From assembly GCA_946414395.1 (NCBI GenBank), contig CAMKOE010000001.1, forward strand, positions 62,001 to 126,000: DNA of 64,000 nt, in the 5' to 3' direction. Position 1 is the first letter of the stretch. Every line of letters starts with the position of its first letter. Under the pieces are notes generated by a model. The model saw only the letters and a list, made by a program, of their open reading frames with translations. It ran no database searches and was not told where the DNA came from. Positions 62,525 to 64,000 of the stretch are shown here, piece after piece. A program made the position numbers and the translations under genes. This DNA comes from an uncultured Porphyromonadaceae bacterium (GTDB lineage Bacteria; Bacteroidota; Bacteroidia; Bacteroidales; Muribaculaceae).

Positions 62525-63170
62525 AAAGCGTCTTGTCCTGCTCTTGATGACACATTGCCTGTCCTTAGTGCTATTTGCCCGGGGCGATGCGCTTCAAGAG
62601 GGTGATTTGCTCTTCTGCTGCAGCGAGGAGCCCAATGCCATCACGGCCGTGACGAGTGGGGTAGAACAGTTGCCCATCGACCATGTGGCCATCTTCCACC
62701 GCATCGGTGGTGAGCACGGGCTGCCCTACGTTATCGAGGCGGTCAAGCCTTGCGTCCGGTTGACGCCCTTCATGACATTTGCCTCTTCCAACCCCTCGGT
62801 GATTATTGGCCGGACGAACACTGATGTTGACATCCGTGCTTCTATCAGGCGATGCCTTGATATGGTGGGCAAGCCCTATGATGACTTGTACTTGCCGGGC
62901 GATAGCGCTGTCTATTGCAGTGAATTGGTCCAGATGAACTATGTCACATCGAGGGGCGAACTGGTGTTTAATGCTATTCCCATGTCATTCCATGATGATT
63001 CAGGCCAGGTGACGGATTACTGGAATGCCTTCTACAAGCAGCGGGGAATGAAAGTGCCCGAGGGTGAGCCCGGGACCAATCCTGGGGAACTTTCACGCCG
63101 CCATCAAGTCACAATTATAGGCCGAATAAACTACTCCGACGATGATTTTTTGTTTCACTGGTACAGGTAA
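62505..63170 (+). CDS. YiiX/YebB-like permuted papain-fold cysteine hydrolase
   Basis: Exported or membrane-anchored enzyme of 221 residues in the permuted NlpC/P60 (C92, YiiX) group. Motifs: GDLLFCCSEE, DHVAIFHRIGG (His of the site) and VYCSELVQMNY (nucleophile Cys in the YCSELV signature). ATG 62505 gives MASPGIKKRLVLLLMTHCLSLVLFARG, a plausible signal peptide; ATG 62481 is also open. Either start lies within the end of lptD, so the two genes overlap by 20-44 bases. Its own 3' end overlaps the EFR1-type gene by 29 bases. Likely substrate is an amide or ester in lipid or peptidoglycan; this is inference. Confidence 0.8.
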   Translation: MASPGIKKRLVLLLMTHCLSLVLFARGDALQEGDLLFCCSEEPNAITAVTSGVEQLPIDHVAIFHRIGGEHGLPYVIEAVKPCVRLTPFMTFASSNPSVIIGRTNTDVDIRASIRRCLDMVGKPYDDLYLPGDSAVYCSELVQMNYVTSRGELVFNAIPMSFHDDSGQVTDYWNAFYKQRGMKVPEGEPGTNPGELSRRHQVTIIGRINYSDDDFLFHWYR

Positions 63171-63936
63171 CACGGGTTTTATAGCCCAGCGATTGGCCCA
63201 GGCGACGGGCGAACGCCTTGTTTGGATTGCCAAGGCCATAGTCAACGGCGTTTTTCAATATCGGCTCGACAAGGAAGAGCGCATAGCCTTCTGTTTCCCC
63301 ATTCATGGCTGGAGACCGCCGTTTGTTGTGCGTGACTTTGTCGAAAGCCTCAAGTTGGACGGATACGTTGGGCAGTACTGTTATGCCTTTGCAACCTGTG
63401 GAGATGATGTGGGCCTGGCTTTTGATTACCTGGAAGAAGATCTTAACGGGATATGCGTCAGGCTCGATAGCGCATTCTCGGTCATCATGCCCGAAACCTA
63501 TAATTTCCCGTTCATCGATCAAATCGACACGCCCGAGTCTGCCCGCAGCAAGGTTGCAGCGGCATGTGCCCGCCTGGACAGCATTTTGCCCGATATCATC
63601 GAGCGGCGCAGGGGCGTGAGGAAGTTCAATAAGAGCCGCTGGCCACGCATCAACAGCCGCCTGCTGGGCAGTTTCTTTCTCAAGCACTGGGTTACCGACT
63701 CCAAATTCACTGTTGCCCCCGATGCATGCATCCACTGCGGGAAGTGTGCCAGTGTTTGCCCCGTTGGCAATATCAAGTGTGACCCGCTGGGTTCCCCAGT
63801 GTGGCAGAATAATGGATTATGCACCACATGCTTTTCTTGTTATCACCATTGTCCGGCCCACGCGATTGACTTTGGTGGCCGCACCCGGGGCAAACGCCAG
63901 TATTTCTTCAATAACGACCTCCTAAACGACTTGTAG
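63142..63936 (+). CDS. EFR1-type flavodoxin/ferredoxin fusion protein
   Basis: A 264-residue cytoplasmic redox protein. The N-terminal flavodoxin-like domain shows the FMN phosphate loop FTGTGNTGFIAQRLA (5-19) and a FPIHGWRPP segment. The C-terminal 2[4Fe-4S] domain carries CIHCGKCASVCPVGNI and CTTCFSCYHHCPAHAI. This is the EFR1 family architecture (flavodoxin + bacterial ferredoxin), frequent in gut anaerobes with unknown partner. It overlaps the YiiX-like gene by 29 bases. Confidence 0.9.
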   Translation: MIFCFTGTGNTGFIAQRLAQATGERLVWIAKAIVNGVFQYRLDKEERIAFCFPIHGWRPPFVVRDFVESLKLDGYVGQYCYAFATCGDDVGLAFDYLEEDLNGICVRLDSAFSVIMPETYNFPFIDQIDTPESARSKVAAACARLDSILPDIIERRRGVRKFNKSRWPRINSRLLGSFFLKHWVTDSKFTVAPDACIHCGKCASVCPVGNIKCDPLGSPVWQNNGLCTTCFSCYHHCPAHAIDFGGRTRGKRQYFFNNDLLNDL

Positions 63937-63981
63937 TCAAAAAAATTGTCATCAATCCACCGGCGGCTGGAAACTTTTTTG

Positions 63982-63989
63982 TAATTTTG
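63982..63989 (+). promoter_or_regulatory. -7 box of a gene beyond the right edge
   Basis: TAATTTTG close to the window end, plus strand; the gene it serves is outside the window. Confidence 0.4.
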
Positions 63990-64000
63990 TACGTTTAACT

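Noticed and set aside
1-64000. CRISPR arrays, tRNA or rRNA genes, prophage
   Set aside because: No regularly spaced direct repeats, cloverleaf sequences, rRNA stretches or phage structural genes were seen in any intergenic region.

Overview
The window reads as a chromosomal segment of an anaerobic member of the order Bacteroidales. The evidence is the recurrent Bacteroidetes promoter signature (a TTG/TTTG box about 19-20 bases before TAnnTTTG) in front of most transcription units, GldH, a Rho with a long disordered insertion, LptD of the Bacteroidetes type, BspA-like leucine-rich repeats, SusC/D-free glycoside hydrolases, pta-ackA acetate production, methylmalonyl-CoA mutase (succinate/propionate metabolism) and [FeFe] hydrogenases. 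A gut Muribaculaceae- or Prevotellaceae-like source is my guess; family cannot be fixed from the sequence alone. I see no rRNA, tRNA, CRISPR array or prophage.

Layout. 1-9.0 kb: tail of an upstream gene, gldH, gtrA, a CCA-adding-enzyme/O6-methylguanine methyltransferase fusion, rho-ruvX-def, guanine deaminase, an outer-membrane barrel, nth. 9.1-18.9 kb (all minus): pheS, pta-ackA, a BlaI/BlaR1-type regulatory pair, a secreted BspA-like protein with a dockerin-like tail, pgk. 19-26.7 kb (plus): a DUF4252-like lipoprotein, galK-galM-nucleotidyltransferase, then MFS transporter + esterase lipoprotein + subtype-B tannase-like hydrolase. 26.8-35 kb: DUF3667 membrane protein, ECF S component, secreted and Imm40-like proteins of unknown role, mutA-mutB. 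35-49 kb: a GH2-GH3 pair, alanine/glycine symporter, rsgA, M16 peptidase, 5-formyl-THF cyclo-ligase, rpsA. 49.3-58.3 kb: a hydrogen-metabolism island (NuoF-like HydB, HydA, NuoE-like HydC, a second chimeric [FeFe] hydrogenase, and the maturases HydF and HydG). 58.9-64 kb: outer-membrane barrel, LptD, a YiiX-like cysteine peptidase, an EFR1-type flavodoxin/ferredoxin protein.

How the genes work together. HydB-HydA-HydC is the classical trimeric NAD(H)-linked, probably electron-bifurcating hydrogenase; HydF and HydG help build its active site; HydE is not in the window. Pta-AckA makes ATP and acetate, MutAB belongs to the succinate/propionate branch, and H2 formation would dispose of reductant from glycolysis (pgk).

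Most notable non-genic structures: (i) a MITE-like family with two copies (19591-19731 and 29015-29177, opposite orientation), imperfect terminal inverted repeats beginning GG, and 8-bp flanking direct repeats; (ii) a second, inverted repeat family flanking the outer-membrane barrel gene at 58942-59439; (iii) a 21-bp inverted repeat between hydG and hydF; (iv) a palindrome in the blaI promoter that looks like its operator. Most notable proteins: the CCA/MGMT fusion and a second hydrogenase that looks like a mosaic of its two neighbours, HydB and HydA.
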